Origin: Chryseobacterium sp.
GTDB taxonomy: Bacteria; Bacteroidota; Bacteroidia; Flavobacteriales; Weeksellaceae
Assembly: GCF_008831505.1 (NCBI RefSeq)
Contig: NZ_CP044507.1
Coordinates: forward strand, 1-64,000
Reading direction: 5' to 3'
DNA length: 64,000 bases
The notes beneath the pieces were generated by a model. That model was not told the origin of the DNA. It was given only the letters and a program-made list of their open reading frames with translations, and ran no database searches. Below, piece after piece: positions 33,710 to 42,060 of this stretch; within the stretch, counting starts at the first letter, position 1, and each line of letters opens with the position of its first letter. The position numbers and the translations under genes are program-made.

Positions 33710-35554
33710 ATGAGCAGAGTTCTTTTAGTAGCAGTACTTTTTATTGGAACATTAATTACCGGTCAGCAGGGTCCGTATTATCAGCAGTTTGCAAAATATG
33801 CAATGGATATCGATGTTGATGCAGCCAATTTCACCTACAATGGCAGACAAACCATCACTTACACGAATAATTCACCGGACGAACTGAAGGAGGTATATTT
33901 TCATCTTTACTGGAATGCCTTCAAACCCGGTTCAATGATGGACCAACGGACCCAGAGTTTAGGCAAGAACGGCGATTCCAGACTGCAGAAAGGTGGTGTT
34001 TCAACACTTGCTTCCATACCTAAAAATGAGGAAGGAGCTCAAAACATACACTGGATCCGTCAGAACGGTAAAAACCTGAAGTTCGAAGTTCAGGAAACAA
34101 TAATGAAAGTGACCCTGGATACGCCTGTTAAACCCAATTCAACGACAGTATTTACGATGGAGTGGGATGCAGTAATACCTATGCAAATCCGCCGTGCCGG
34201 CCGCAACAACCGCGAAGGAATTGATATGACTATGACGCAGTGGTATCCTAAACTTGCAGAGTATGATTACGACGGATGGGCCACATTTGATTATATCGGC
34301 AGGGAATTCCACGCTCCTTTCGCCGACTTTGACGTCAATATTAAAATAGACCGTGATTACGTTATTGGCACCGGAGGTACACTTCTGAACCCCACTGAAG
34401 TAAAGGGTTATTCGCCAAGCGCATCAGTGAAAGCCGGGGCAGATAATAAAGCAACGTGGCGCTGGAATGCTAAAAATATGCTTGATTTTGCCTGGGCCGC
34501 CGACAGGGATTATACTGTTGAAACCTTCACTGTGCTGGATGGTCCTAAAATATATTATGTATACCAGAAGTCTGAAAAAACAAAACTCTGGGAAGACTCC
34601 AAACCCTATGTGGAAAAATTCTTCCAGCTGATGAACAGCTCCGTGGGACGTTACACATACCCCAGCTATTCCTTTGTTCAGGGAGGCGACGGCGGTATGG
34701 AATACGGCATGGTAACTATGATGTTAGGCGAAGCCAGGACTTTGGAAGATCTGGTTGGTCTGATGGTGCATGAGGGCGGACACTCCTGGAACCAGCAGAT
34801 ACTGGCCTATAATGAAAGCGTGAGACCGTGGATGGATGAAGGCTTTACCAGCTATTATGACAGCAGGATTATGCATCAGCTTTTTCCACCCGAAAAACCC
34901 GAGCCTAATCCTTTCCTTGGCAGTCTTAACAATTACCGGAATTTTGTTAAAAGAGGTATAGAGGAGCCGGCCGTTTGGCTGGGCGACCATCATGAAAACG
35001 GTACCGCTTATTCGTTCGCCACATATGTAAAGGGTGAACTTTTCCTTGTGCAGCTGGGCTATATTATGGGAGAGGATAAACTGAACGCTGTGATGAAAGA
35101 GTTTTATAACCAATGGAAACTGAAACATCCGACAGACCGCGATTTTATGCATATTGCCCAAAAGGTTTCGGGAATGGATTTGAAATGGTTCCAGCATTAC
35201 TGGATCAATACAACCAAGACAATCGATTACGCGGTGAAAGAGGTGAAGCACGACGGAAACAGCACTACAGTTACTTTGGAGAATAAAGGTGGCGTTCCCA
35301 TGCCGATAGATTTTTCAGTATTGACCAAAGATAATAAGGTAGTCAATTATCAGATTCCGCTTAATATGACGCATACCTGGAAATCAAAAGATATCTACGG
35401 CAGCTTTACAACGCTCAGGTACTGGCCATGGACCCAGAAAGAATATACATTTACGGTTCCTTACTCCAAAGCTCAGATAGCAGCACTTGGAATTGACTTT
35501 TCACAGCGTCTGGCCGATATCAATCCCGAAGACAATTTCGTAGAGGTTAAATAA
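33710..35554 (+). CDS. exported M1-family metallopeptidase
   Basis: 614 residues with signal peptide (MSRVLLVAVLFIGTLITGQ). Zinc site HEGGH at about residue 354-358 with the third ligand Glu in WMDEGFTSYY about 20 residues later, and the exopeptidase-type substrate motif GGMEYGMVTMM upstream (normal form GAMEN, here GGMEY). The N-terminal beta-sandwich of M1 enzymes is present. Gluzincin aminopeptidase acting in the periplasm or outside the cell, probably in peptide utilisation. 18 bases before coaX. Confidence 0.9.
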   Translation: MSRVLLVAVLFIGTLITGQQGPYYQQFAKYAMDIDVDAANFTYNGRQTITYTNNSPDELKEVYFHLYWNAFKPGSMMDQRTQSLGKNGDSRLQKGGVSTLASIPKNEEGAQNIHWIRQNGKNLKFEVQETIMKVTLDTPVKPNSTTVFTMEWDAVIPMQIRRAGRNNREGIDMTMTQWYPKLAEYDYDGWATFDYIGREFHAPFADFDVNIKIDRDYVIGTGGTLLNPTEVKGYSPSASVKAGADNKATWRWNAKNMLDFAWAADRDYTVETFTVLDGPKIYYVYQKSEKTKLWEDSKPYVEKFFQLMNSSVGRYTYPSYSFVQGGDGGMEYGMVTMMLGEARTLEDLVGLMVHEGGHSWNQQILAYNESVRPWMDEGFTSYYDSRIMHQLFPPEKPEPNPFLGSLNNYRNFVKRGIEEPAVWLGDHHENGTAYSFATYVKGELFLVQLGYIMGEDKLNAVMKEFYNQWKLKHPTDRDFMHIAQKVSGMDLKWFQHYWINTTKTIDYAVKEVKHDGNSTTVTLENKGGVPMPIDFSVLTKDNKVVNYQIPLNMTHTWKSKDIYGSFTTLRYWPWTQKEYTFTVPYSKAQIAALGIDFSQRLADINPEDNFVEVK

Positions 35555-35572
35555 CTTACGCCAGCTCTTACG

Positions 35573-36331
35573 ATGAAATCTATTGTAATAAACATCGGCA
35601 ATACGAATATACGTTTCGGACTGTTTGATGACGACAACTGTGATATTTCGTGGATCATCAATACAAAGCCCTACAGAACAAGTGACGAGCTGCAGATGCA
35701 GTTCATGATGATGTACCAGGCACATAAAATTGAGGCAGCCGATATTGACAGAATCATCATTGGTTCCGTAGTGCCGCAACTCACTTATGATATCACAAGG
35801 GCCATCCAAAAAATGCATAACCGACAGCCTATCCTGGTGGACCGCAAAACAGCTTCGCCGGTGCAGCCCAAATCCGAGCAGATGGGGACGGACATCTATG
35901 CCAATCTGGTGGCTGCTCACTATATGTACCCCGGAAAAAAGAAAATTATTTTTGATTTCGGTACCGCACTCACGGCCAGCTGTCTTAACGAACACGGTGA
36001 AACCATTGGGGTCATCATTGCTCCCGGCATCATTACCTCCCTGAACTCACTGATCCACGATACCGCTCAGCTTCCCGAAATCGAACTGACAAAACCTAAA
36101 AGTGTTCTTGGACTGGACACGGTGACCTGCATGCAAAGTGGTATGGTGTATGGCTACCTGGGTATGGTAGAAGGCTTCATTGAACGCATTAACGCTGAGG
36201 TACAGGATGAGTGTTTTGTTATTGCTACCGGCGGCGTTTCCCATGTCTATAAGCCTTTAACAGATAAGATACATGTCGCCGACCGTCTGCATACGCTTAA
36301 AGGCCTGTATTATTTGGGTAAGGACCTATAA
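35573..36331 (+). CDS. coaX: type III pantothenate kinase
   Basis: 252 residues. First step of coenzyme A synthesis, phosphorylating pantothenate. The order of motifs is that of CoaX: NIGNTNIRFG at 7-16 (ATP phosphate loop), GTDIYANLVAA at 105-115, DFGTALTA at 128-135 and the APGIITS segment. Two usual residues differ: the first Asp of DxGNT is Asn7, and the Asp-Arg pair of GxDR is Asp-Ile here. I recall the same N-x-GNTN form in relatives, so the enzyme is probably active, but the divergence is worth noting. Confidence 0.85.
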   Translation: MKSIVINIGNTNIRFGLFDDDNCDISWIINTKPYRTSDELQMQFMMMYQAHKIEAADIDRIIIGSVVPQLTYDITRAIQKMHNRQPILVDRKTASPVQPKSEQMGTDIYANLVAAHYMYPGKKKIIFDFGTALTASCLNEHGETIGVIIAPGIITSLNSLIHDTAQLPEIELTKPKSVLGLDTVTCMQSGMVYGYLGMVEGFIERINAEVQDECFVIATGGVSHVYKPLTDKIHVADRLHTLKGLYYLGKDL

Positions 36332-36339
36332 GGCTTGGC

Positions 36340-36771
36340 TTACCGTCTGCTTTTAAAGAAATCCCGGACAATTGCAGCACATTCGGACTCCAGTACTCCG
36401 GTCACGACCTCTGTTTTGGGATGAAGACTGAGATTTTTGTTGATGAATCCCCGCTGTGGGTCGCGTGCGCCTATAACCACTTTGGAAATTTGCGACCAAG
36501 TGAGCGCACCGCTGCACATTACGCAGGGTTCCAGGGTAACGTAGAGCGTGCAGTTCAGGAGATATTTTCCGCCAAGGTAATTGGCTGCGGATGTGATGGC
36601 CTGCATTTCGGCATGTGCGGTCACATCATTTAAAATTTCAGTAAGGTTGTGTGCGCGGGCTATGATACGGCCATTGGATACAATGATGCAGCCTACCGGC
36701 ACCTCTTCCTTTTCAAGAGCAGCCTCAGCTTCCTGAAGTGCAACTCTCATAAAATATTCGTCTGTAAACAT
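36340..36771 (-). CDS. tadA: tRNA-specific adenosine deaminase (TadA-type nucleoside deaminase)
   Basis: 143 residues. Zinc deaminase motifs HAE at 53-55 and PCVMC at 82-86 with catalytic Glu54; the substrate-binding Asn is in ARAHN (residue 42). TadA converts A34 to inosine in tRNA-Arg(ACG). Other nucleoside deaminases share these motifs, but length and sequence fit TadA. Convergent with coaX, 8 bases apart. Confidence 0.85.
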   Translation of the reverse strand: MFTDEYFMRVALQEAEAALEKEEVPVGCIIVSNGRIIARAHNLTEILNDVTAHAEMQAITSAANYLGGKYLLNCTLYVTLEPCVMCSGALTWSQISKVVIGARDPQRGFINKNLSLHPKTEVVTGVLESECAAIVRDFFKSRR

Positions 36772-36824
36772 AAAAAAGCTTCAGTACAAAACTAAAGCTT
36801 TCATTTTAAAACATTTTTTCTTTT

Positions 36825-37376
36825 TTAGAAGCGGTATCCGATGCCTCCCATAACTTTGCCGGTTACACCGTCTCCGCCGTCCCAGGAATCGTCCAGGTTG
36901 CCGCCAAACCGACGTCCAATACCTCCGCTGGCTTCAATAACCAAACCGTTTCTGATGACCCACTTGCCGCCCACGCCAAAGCCCAGTCCAACGGTCGTTG
37001 TGTTTTTTTCATTACCTTCAGTGTAATAACCCCCGAATTCATCATTGAAATAGATCATGTCATACTCCTTTGTAGTGGTAATGGGCACAAAACCCTCAAG
37101 GAAAAAGCCCTGAGCGAATTTTCTACCAAAGTACATCCTGTAATAAGGAGAGATCTGGGAAAAACTGTCAGAATCATTTTGTAATGTAAACATCGCGTTT
37201 ACGCCCAAACCTGAATTTTCATTCAACAGTCTTTCATAGGATACATTCACCAACGGTACCGCAATAAGCAGGAAAGGGTCTGCCACGATATCATTCCTGC
37301 GTGGAGCCTCAATTTCCTGAGCGTTTAAGTTGATGATGGACAGGCAAAAAGCGATTGCCAGAATTGTTTTTTTCAT
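36825..37376 (-). CDS. exported outer-membrane beta-barrel protein
   Basis: 183 residues with signal peptide (MKKTILAIAFCLSIINLNAQ). Alternating aromatic/Gly-rich strands (YRMYFGRKFAQGFFLEGF, GLGFGVGGKWVI, GGIGRRFGG) end in Tyr-Arg-Phe, the usual C-terminal aromatic of an outer membrane barrel. Similar to small DUF3575-like barrels of Bacteroidota. Function unknown. A minus-strand TACTTTTG box lies at 37397-37390. Confidence 0.7.
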   Translation of the reverse strand: MKKTILAIAFCLSIINLNAQEIEAPRRNDIVADPFLLIAVPLVNVSYERLLNENSGLGVNAMFTLQNDSDSFSQISPYYRMYFGRKFAQGFFLEGFVPITTTKEYDMIYFNDEFGGYYTEGNEKNTTTVGLGFGVGGKWVIRNGLVIEASGGIGRRFGGNLDDSWDGGDGVTGKVMGGIGYRF

Positions 37377-37449
37377 GGTTTATTTTTTACAAAAGTAACC
37401 AATTTTTCCTCAGCTGAAACTTTTATTTTTTAATAACCTTACTCGCATT

Positions 37450-38676
37450 CTATGACAGCATTCGCTGCGCCTTTTGTACGCCTTCAACCAAGGCATCCAC
37501 TTCTTCAGTTGTGTTATAAACAGCAAAACTCGCACGAACCGTGCCCGCTATATTAAAGAAGTCCATAATGGGCTGGGTGCAGTGATGCCCGGTTCTAACG
37601 GCAATACCCAACTTGTCCAGGATCATTCCTACGTCGGAACTAATCCCTGCATTTTGGAGGTTGAAGGACACCACGCCGGTACGGTGCGCTTTTTTACCAT
37701 AAACAGTGAGGTTTTCTATTTCCAGCAATCTGCTTTGGGCATAGTTTAGCAGATAATTTTCATGTTGCTGTAATGTCTCATGTCCTATGACTTCAATAAA
37801 ATCCACCGCTGCTCCCAGGGCTATATTACCCGCAATATTGGGTGTCCCGGCTTCAAATTTAAACGGTAATGCGGCATATGTGGTCTTTTCAAATGAGCAG
37901 GTGGCAATCATTTCGCCGCCGCCGTGAAAGGGTTCCAGTGATTCCAGAACTGCCTCTTTACCGTATAGCACGCCGGTTCCGGTAGGTGCATACATCTTAT
38001 GTCCGGAAAAAGCGAAGAAATCACAATCCAGGGCCTGAACGTCCACTTTGAAATGTGGGACGGCCTGGGCACCATCCACAACGATCCAGGCACCGGAATT
38101 CTGACGTATAAGTGAAATCATTTCCTGCACAGGATTAACAATACCAAGCGCATTGGAAACGTAGTTAAAGGATACGATCTTTGTTCTCTCGCTTAGGTTG
38201 GCCCTTAAAAAATCCAGGTTTAATATACCCTCTTCATTAATTGGAATCACCTTCAGTTTGGCACCGGTTCGCTGGCACAGCATCTGCCAGGGTACGATAT
38301 TGGAGTGGTGTTCCAGATGAGTGATAATGATCTCGTCATCTTTAGATAATTTGCCCGAATTGGACAGGGCATAGGTAATAAGATTAATACTTTCGGTCGT
38401 TCCTTTCGTGAAAATTACCTCGTAATCATGCTTGGCATTGATGAACTTCTGAACCTTCTTCCTGGAGTTTTCCATCTCGTCAGTAGCCAGTTGGCTCAGA
38501 GTGTGAATGCCACGGTGTACATTGGCATTCAGTTCTCTGTAATAATTACTTTCCACCTCAATCACCGATAACGGTTTTTGAGAAGTGGCTGCGTTATCCA
38601 AATATATGAGAGGTTTTCCGTGTATTTCCCGGTTCAGTATCGGAAACTGAGCACGTATTTGTGATAGGTTAATCAT
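37450..38676 (-). CDS. sufS: cysteine desulfurase SufS
   Basis: 408 residues, group II NifS-like (SufS/CsdA) enzyme that takes sulfur from cysteine for Fe-S assembly. PLP lysine K227 in SGHKMYAP; the GTTES, EHHSN and DGAQ cofactor contacts; catalytic Cys366 in TGHHCTQP, in the short-loop position of SufS. It is separated from sufABCD by five unrelated genes, so the suf set is split into two transcripts here. Confidence 0.94.
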   Translation of the reverse strand: MINLSQIRAQFPILNREIHGKPLIYLDNAATSQKPLSVIEVESNYYRELNANVHRGIHTLSQLATDEMENSRKKVQKFINAKHDYEVIFTKGTTESINLITYALSNSGKLSKDDEIIITHLEHHSNIVPWQMLCQRTGAKLKVIPINEEGILNLDFLRANLSERTKIVSFNYVSNALGIVNPVQEMISLIRQNSGAWIVVDGAQAVPHFKVDVQALDCDFFAFSGHKMYAPTGTGVLYGKEAVLESLEPFHGGGEMIATCSFEKTTYAALPFKFEAGTPNIAGNIALGAAVDFIEVIGHETLQQHENYLLNYAQSRLLEIENLTVYGKKAHRTGVVSFNLQNAGISSDVGMILDKLGIAVRTGHHCTQPIMDFFNIAGTVRASFAVYNTTEEVDALVEGVQKAQRMLS

Positions 38677-38764
38677 AAGTGAGCTTTAAAGCCTTCAAAT
38701 TTACTTAAAATAAGAACAACCTGCCTTACGCAGGTAAGTTTGGGTCTGGCAGTTGGTGTAAAGA

Positions 38765-38793
38765 CAAAAAAACCTGCCGGAAACGACAGGTTT
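38765..38793 (-). terminator. terminator of rplY
   Basis: AAACCTGCCG (38770-38779) pairs with CGACAGGTTT (38784-38793), with the one non-standard pair becoming G-T on the minus strand; followed there by TTTTTTT. Confidence 0.8.
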
Positions 38794-38815
38794 AATATTT
38801 ATTAAATAGATCTGC

Positions 38816-39451
38816 TTACTCAGCGTTTTCCTGCTCAGTTGCCGGAACATCACCTTCTGAAGTTTCTTCTTCATCATCATCGTCTGCAGCAGCACCACCT
38901 TTCATAGCAGTTCTGGACATCTTCACAGCAGCTACAACCGCATTATCCGGGTGCATAAAGGTGAAAGATTCAGATTTGATATCACCTACATATACTTTAC
39001 CACCGATTTTCAATGGAGTAATGTCTACTTCAATTTCATCCGGAAGATTAGCCGGCAATGCTTTCACTCTCAGTTTTCTGAAAGACTGACGAAGCACACC
39101 ACCTGCCATAACTCCTTTAGAACGTCCTGTAATTTTCACAGGAACTTCCATAACTACAGGCTTGTCCTCGGACAGCTGGTAGAAATCTACGTGAAGGATT
39201 TTGTCGGTAATTGGGTGAAACTGAATGTCCTGAAGTACTGCCGGGATAGTTTCGCCGTCAATAACCAGTTCTACCGTGTGTGCTTCCGGAGTATATACCA
39301 ACTTCTTGAAAGACTTCTCATCTGTAGAGAAGTTCAAAGGTTCGGCACCTCCATAAACAACACAAGGAACTAATTCAGCATCACGTAAAGCTTTTGTAGA
39401 CTTCTTGCCCACGCTTTCTCTTTTTGCGCCTTGAATTGTAATTGATTTCAT
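38816..39451 (-). CDS. rplY: 50S ribosomal protein L25 (CTC form)
   Basis: 211 residues. The N-terminal L25 domain (about 1-90; [17 protein letters not shown]) binds 5S rRNA; the C-terminal TL5/CTC beta domain follows (about 95-185); and an acidic low-complexity tail rich in Asp and Glu closes the protein. This is the long CTC form. A minus-strand TATCTTTG box lies 27-34 bases upstream of its ATG. Confidence 0.94.
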   Translation of the reverse strand: MKSITIQGAKRESVGKKSTKALRDAELVPCVVYGGAEPLNFSTDEKSFKKLVYTPEAHTVELVIDGETIPAVLQDIQFHPITDKILHVDFYQLSEDKPVVMEVPVKITGRSKGVMAGGVLRQSFRKLRVKALPANLPDEIEVDITPLKIGGKVYVGDIKSESFTFMHPDNAVVAAVKMSRTAMKGGAAADDDDEEETSEGDVPATEQENAE

Positions 39452-39477
39452 TGTAAAATGTTAAAAAATTTAGGGTG

Positions 39478-39485
39478 CAAAGATA
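39478..39485 (-). promoter_or_regulatory. -7 box of rplY
   Basis: TATCTTTG read on the minus strand, with a TTTG at 39503-39500 at a shorter (14-base) distance than usual. Confidence 0.45.
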
Positions 39486-39506
39486 GACATTTTATTCTAC
39501 AAAAAA

Positions 39507-39529
39507 AATCCCCCAAAACCTGGAGGATT
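39507..39529 (-). terminator. terminator of prs
   Basis: On the minus strand AATCCTCC pairs with GGGGGATT, followed by eight T's. Confidence 0.78.
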
Positions 39530-39554
39530 CAAATGAGTTAATGAGTGTGTAGTT

Positions 39555-40493
39555 TTAGATAATAAACTTGTCACTGATGGATTTGTGTTCGTGTACCATC
39601 TTCATCACATCTGCAAATAAGGAAGCGCAGGACAGCACCTTTATTTTGGATGAAAGTTCGGTTTTGATCGGAATTGAGTCCGTCACAATAACCTCAGACA
39701 TCTTTGAGTTCTCAATGTTTTCATAAGCCTTACCGGATAATACCGCATGAGTGGCCATCGCACGTACCGATTTGGCACCGTTGGCCATCAAAATATCCGC
39801 GGCTTTGCAAAGGGTTCCGGCAGTATCAATCATATCGTCAATAAGGATGACGTTACGGTCGGTTACATCACCAATCAGGAACATCTCTTCTATTACGTTT
39901 GCTTTTTTCCTTTCTTTATAGGCAATTACGACTTCTGCACCCAGATGGCCCGCATAATTTTTAGCTCTTTTGGCACCTCCCATGTCCGGTGAAGCGATGG
40001 TCAGATTATCCAGGTTAAGTGACTGAATATAATCAATAAATATTGTGGAAGCGTACAGGTGGTCCACCGGAATTTCAAAGAAACCCTGAATTTGGTCTGC
40101 ATGGAGATCCATGGTCATGATTCTGGTAGCTCCGGCTGCCGTTAGTAGGTTAGCCACAAGTTTGGCACCGATTGGTGCTCTCGGTTTGTCTTTTCGGTCC
40201 TGTCTGGCCAAGCCGTAATAAGGAATTACAACGGTGATATTCTTTGCTGAAGCTCTTTTGGCAGCATCGATCATTAGCAGCAGCTCCAGTAAATTATCCG
40301 CTGGAGGGAAGGTAGAGCCAATCAGGAATACCCTGCCGCCACGTACAGACTGATCCAGGACAGGTTCAAATTCACCGTCGCTAAAGTCCTGGAAATTGAT
40401 CTTACCCATTTCCTGTCCATAATGTTTGGCGATGTTTGCCGCTAAATCCTTGCTGGTTCTGGTAGAAAACAGGTAGCTTAATTGTTGAGCCAT
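39555..40493 (-). CDS. prs: ribose-phosphate pyrophosphokinase
   Basis: 312 residues. Makes PRPP from ribose-5-phosphate and ATP for nucleotide, histidine and NAD synthesis. Seen: FSDGEFEPVLDQSVRG (flexible catalytic region near the start), the YYGLARQDRKDKPRAPI loop, DLHADQIQGFF and the PRPP-binding VILIDDMIDTAGT (about 216-228). A TAAATTTG box lies on the minus strand at 40521-40514. Its own terminator separates it from rplY. Confidence 0.96.
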   Translation of the reverse strand: MAQQLSYLFSTRTSKDLAANIAKHYGQEMGKINFQDFSDGEFEPVLDQSVRGGRVFLIGSTFPPADNLLELLLMIDAAKRASAKNITVVIPYYGLARQDRKDKPRAPIGAKLVANLLTAAGATRIMTMDLHADQIQGFFEIPVDHLYASTIFIDYIQSLNLDNLTIASPDMGGAKRAKNYAGHLGAEVVIAYKERKKANVIEEMFLIGDVTDRNVILIDDMIDTAGTLCKAADILMANGAKSVRAMATHAVLSGKAYENIENSKMSEVIVTDSIPIKTELSSKIKVLSCASLFADVMKMVHEHKSISDKFII

Positions 40494-40513
40494 TTTTACT
40501 TTTTTTTAGGGTA

Positions 40514-40521
40514 CAAATTTA
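40514..40521 (-). promoter_or_regulatory. -7 box of prs
   Basis: TAAATTTG on the minus strand, 20 bases before the prs ATG. Confidence 0.5.
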
Positions 40522-40526
40522 AAAAA

Positions 40527-40560
40527 AATAAACCACCCGATTCAGTTCGGGTGGTTTATT
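40527..40560 (-). terminator. terminator of the SGNH hydrolase gene
   Basis: A perfect 14-base stem, AATAAACCACCCGA with TCGGGTGGTTTATT, followed on the minus strand by a run of T's. Confidence 0.88.
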
Positions 40561-40578
40561 AATTTCTGCATGCTTCTC

Positions 40579-42051
40579 TTAAGGGAAGGTGACCCCGGAA
40601 AAAGCATTTACGTTTGCCAGTGGAAGGTTAGATCCAAATTTATTGTTAATGGACTTAATGAATTCATTACCAATAAGTGCTGCACCTCTACCTGTAAGGT
40701 GAACCCCGTCCAGGGAGAAGGTTCCGCCGGTTACAAATGTGGCCGTATACTTAACATTGTTAAAGGTGATGCCTGACTGCTGTGCCAGTTGCGCCATTTT
40801 AGCATTGGCATCCACGAAGGCAAGTCCCTTGGAGTCTGCAATACTTTTCAGCGCTGCATTATAGGCAGTTGTTGCAACTATTGCCTTGGCCGTTTCTTTT
40901 TTGGTAAGAACGTATCTGTCTTCCAGTGGGACAGACGTTCCACCTCCAACGGTAGGATTCAGTACAGCAGAAGCTGTAAGTAAAATCAGGTCCTCTGAAG
41001 TAGTTTGCCTGTAGGACGGAATTCCAAATCCAGACAGATTGGTAAGGTCTTTATCCACGATTACCGCACCATTTGATCCGGTTGTAGTAAAGTTTATCAA
41101 TCTGCTCTGATATTCTGAATCGTTAATAGCTCCCAGGTTTTTTGCCTGTAAAAGCCCTGCATTATACTGTGCATATCCCCCATTGAGTTGTGCCACCTGA
41201 GTTGCGCTAAGGCCTACAAGCGGTTTGGCGGGAACTCTGGTAAAATACGGAATGGTAGTTACGTTAGGGATATTGGCAATAACACCTTTGGCACCGCTAC
41301 CTGTAAGAGCGGTTACATAGGAATTAATTACCGTAGCAAAAACTCCCGGATCGGTAATGTCATTAGATCCATATGTGGAAGGGTTGGTATTGCCCGTTTG
41401 ATCTGTACCCATACCTCCACTTGTAGCGTAAGACAACACGTCATTGTTTCCTATCCACAGGGAAAAGAAGGTTGGGGCCTGTGCCACAGCATCCTGCAGT
41501 ACAGAGGTCGTTGCGGAGGAGGCAAACCTTACGAAGTAAGGATTAGACAGACCTGCGCTTAATCCCGCTGCATTTCCATAACCGGGAACTGCAAGATGAA
41601 AGGATTTCGCTCCGGGAACGCCCATATTTTGGTACGGACCGCCCGCTGTAATAATATCCAGGGCTGCGCCGGGCGCAGTTGAAGTAGGGCTGAGGGAACC
41701 GTTAGCTGCCACAAGTACATATTTGCCCCCGAAGGCTCCGGTAGTTGAATTAAAAAGATTGGTGAAGCCGCCCGTATTGTTCGGCATTAAAGGTTGGCGA
41801 AACTCGCCGCCGCCGGCAAGTTTCATCTGGGCGGCGATGATGGACGGGTAGGATTCATTCTGACCGTCCAGATACAGTGCATTGTCGCGGTACCCTGCAG
41901 TCAGGGAGTTACCCAAAGCCACGTATTTGCTGAAATCTGCACTTCCGCTTGTTATAACCACGTCATTTACATCATTTTCGAAATCGGTATCGCAGCTGTA
42001 GGTGAACAGCAGGAGAGCGGCCGCCAGTGATGGTATTATTATTTTTTTCAT
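40579..42051 (-). CDS. SGNH/GDSL hydrolase-type lipoprotein
   Basis: 490 residues. Lipobox with Cys20 (FTYSC-D) after a hydrophobic signal, so it is lipid-anchored. Catalytic Ser49 is in GNSLTAGY (GDSL-type block I), Asn is in IGNNDVL (block III), and the Asp/His pair is in LDGVHLTGRG near residue 455 (block V). The insertion-rich middle is typical of Bacteroidota members. Probably an esterase or lipase on the cell surface; substrate unknown. It lies 9 bases after the FadL-like gene, suggesting a lipid-related pair. Confidence 0.88.
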   Translation of the reverse strand: MKKIIIPSLAAALLLFTYSCDTDFENDVNDVVITSGSADFSKYVALGNSLTAGYRDNALYLDGQNESYPSIIAAQMKLAGGGEFRQPLMPNNTGGFTNLFNSTTGAFGGKYVLVAANGSLSPTSTAPGAALDIITAGGPYQNMGVPGAKSFHLAVPGYGNAAGLSAGLSNPYFVRFASSATTSVLQDAVAQAPTFFSLWIGNNDVLSYATSGGMGTDQTGNTNPSTYGSNDITDPGVFATVINSYVTALTGSGAKGVIANIPNVTTIPYFTRVPAKPLVGLSATQVAQLNGGYAQYNAGLLQAKNLGAINDSEYQSRLINFTTTGSNGAVIVDKDLTNLSGFGIPSYRQTTSEDLILLTASAVLNPTVGGGTSVPLEDRYVLTKKETAKAIVATTAYNAALKSIADSKGLAFVDANAKMAQLAQQSGITFNNVKYTATFVTGGTFSLDGVHLTGRGAALIGNEFIKSINNKFGSNLPLANVNAFSGVTFP

Positions 42052-42060
42052 AACCTGTTC

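Noticed and set aside
35501-35995. 164-codon open frame on the minus strand
   Set aside because: Antisense to coaX, whose motifs are clear; it is a mirror frame without recognisable features.
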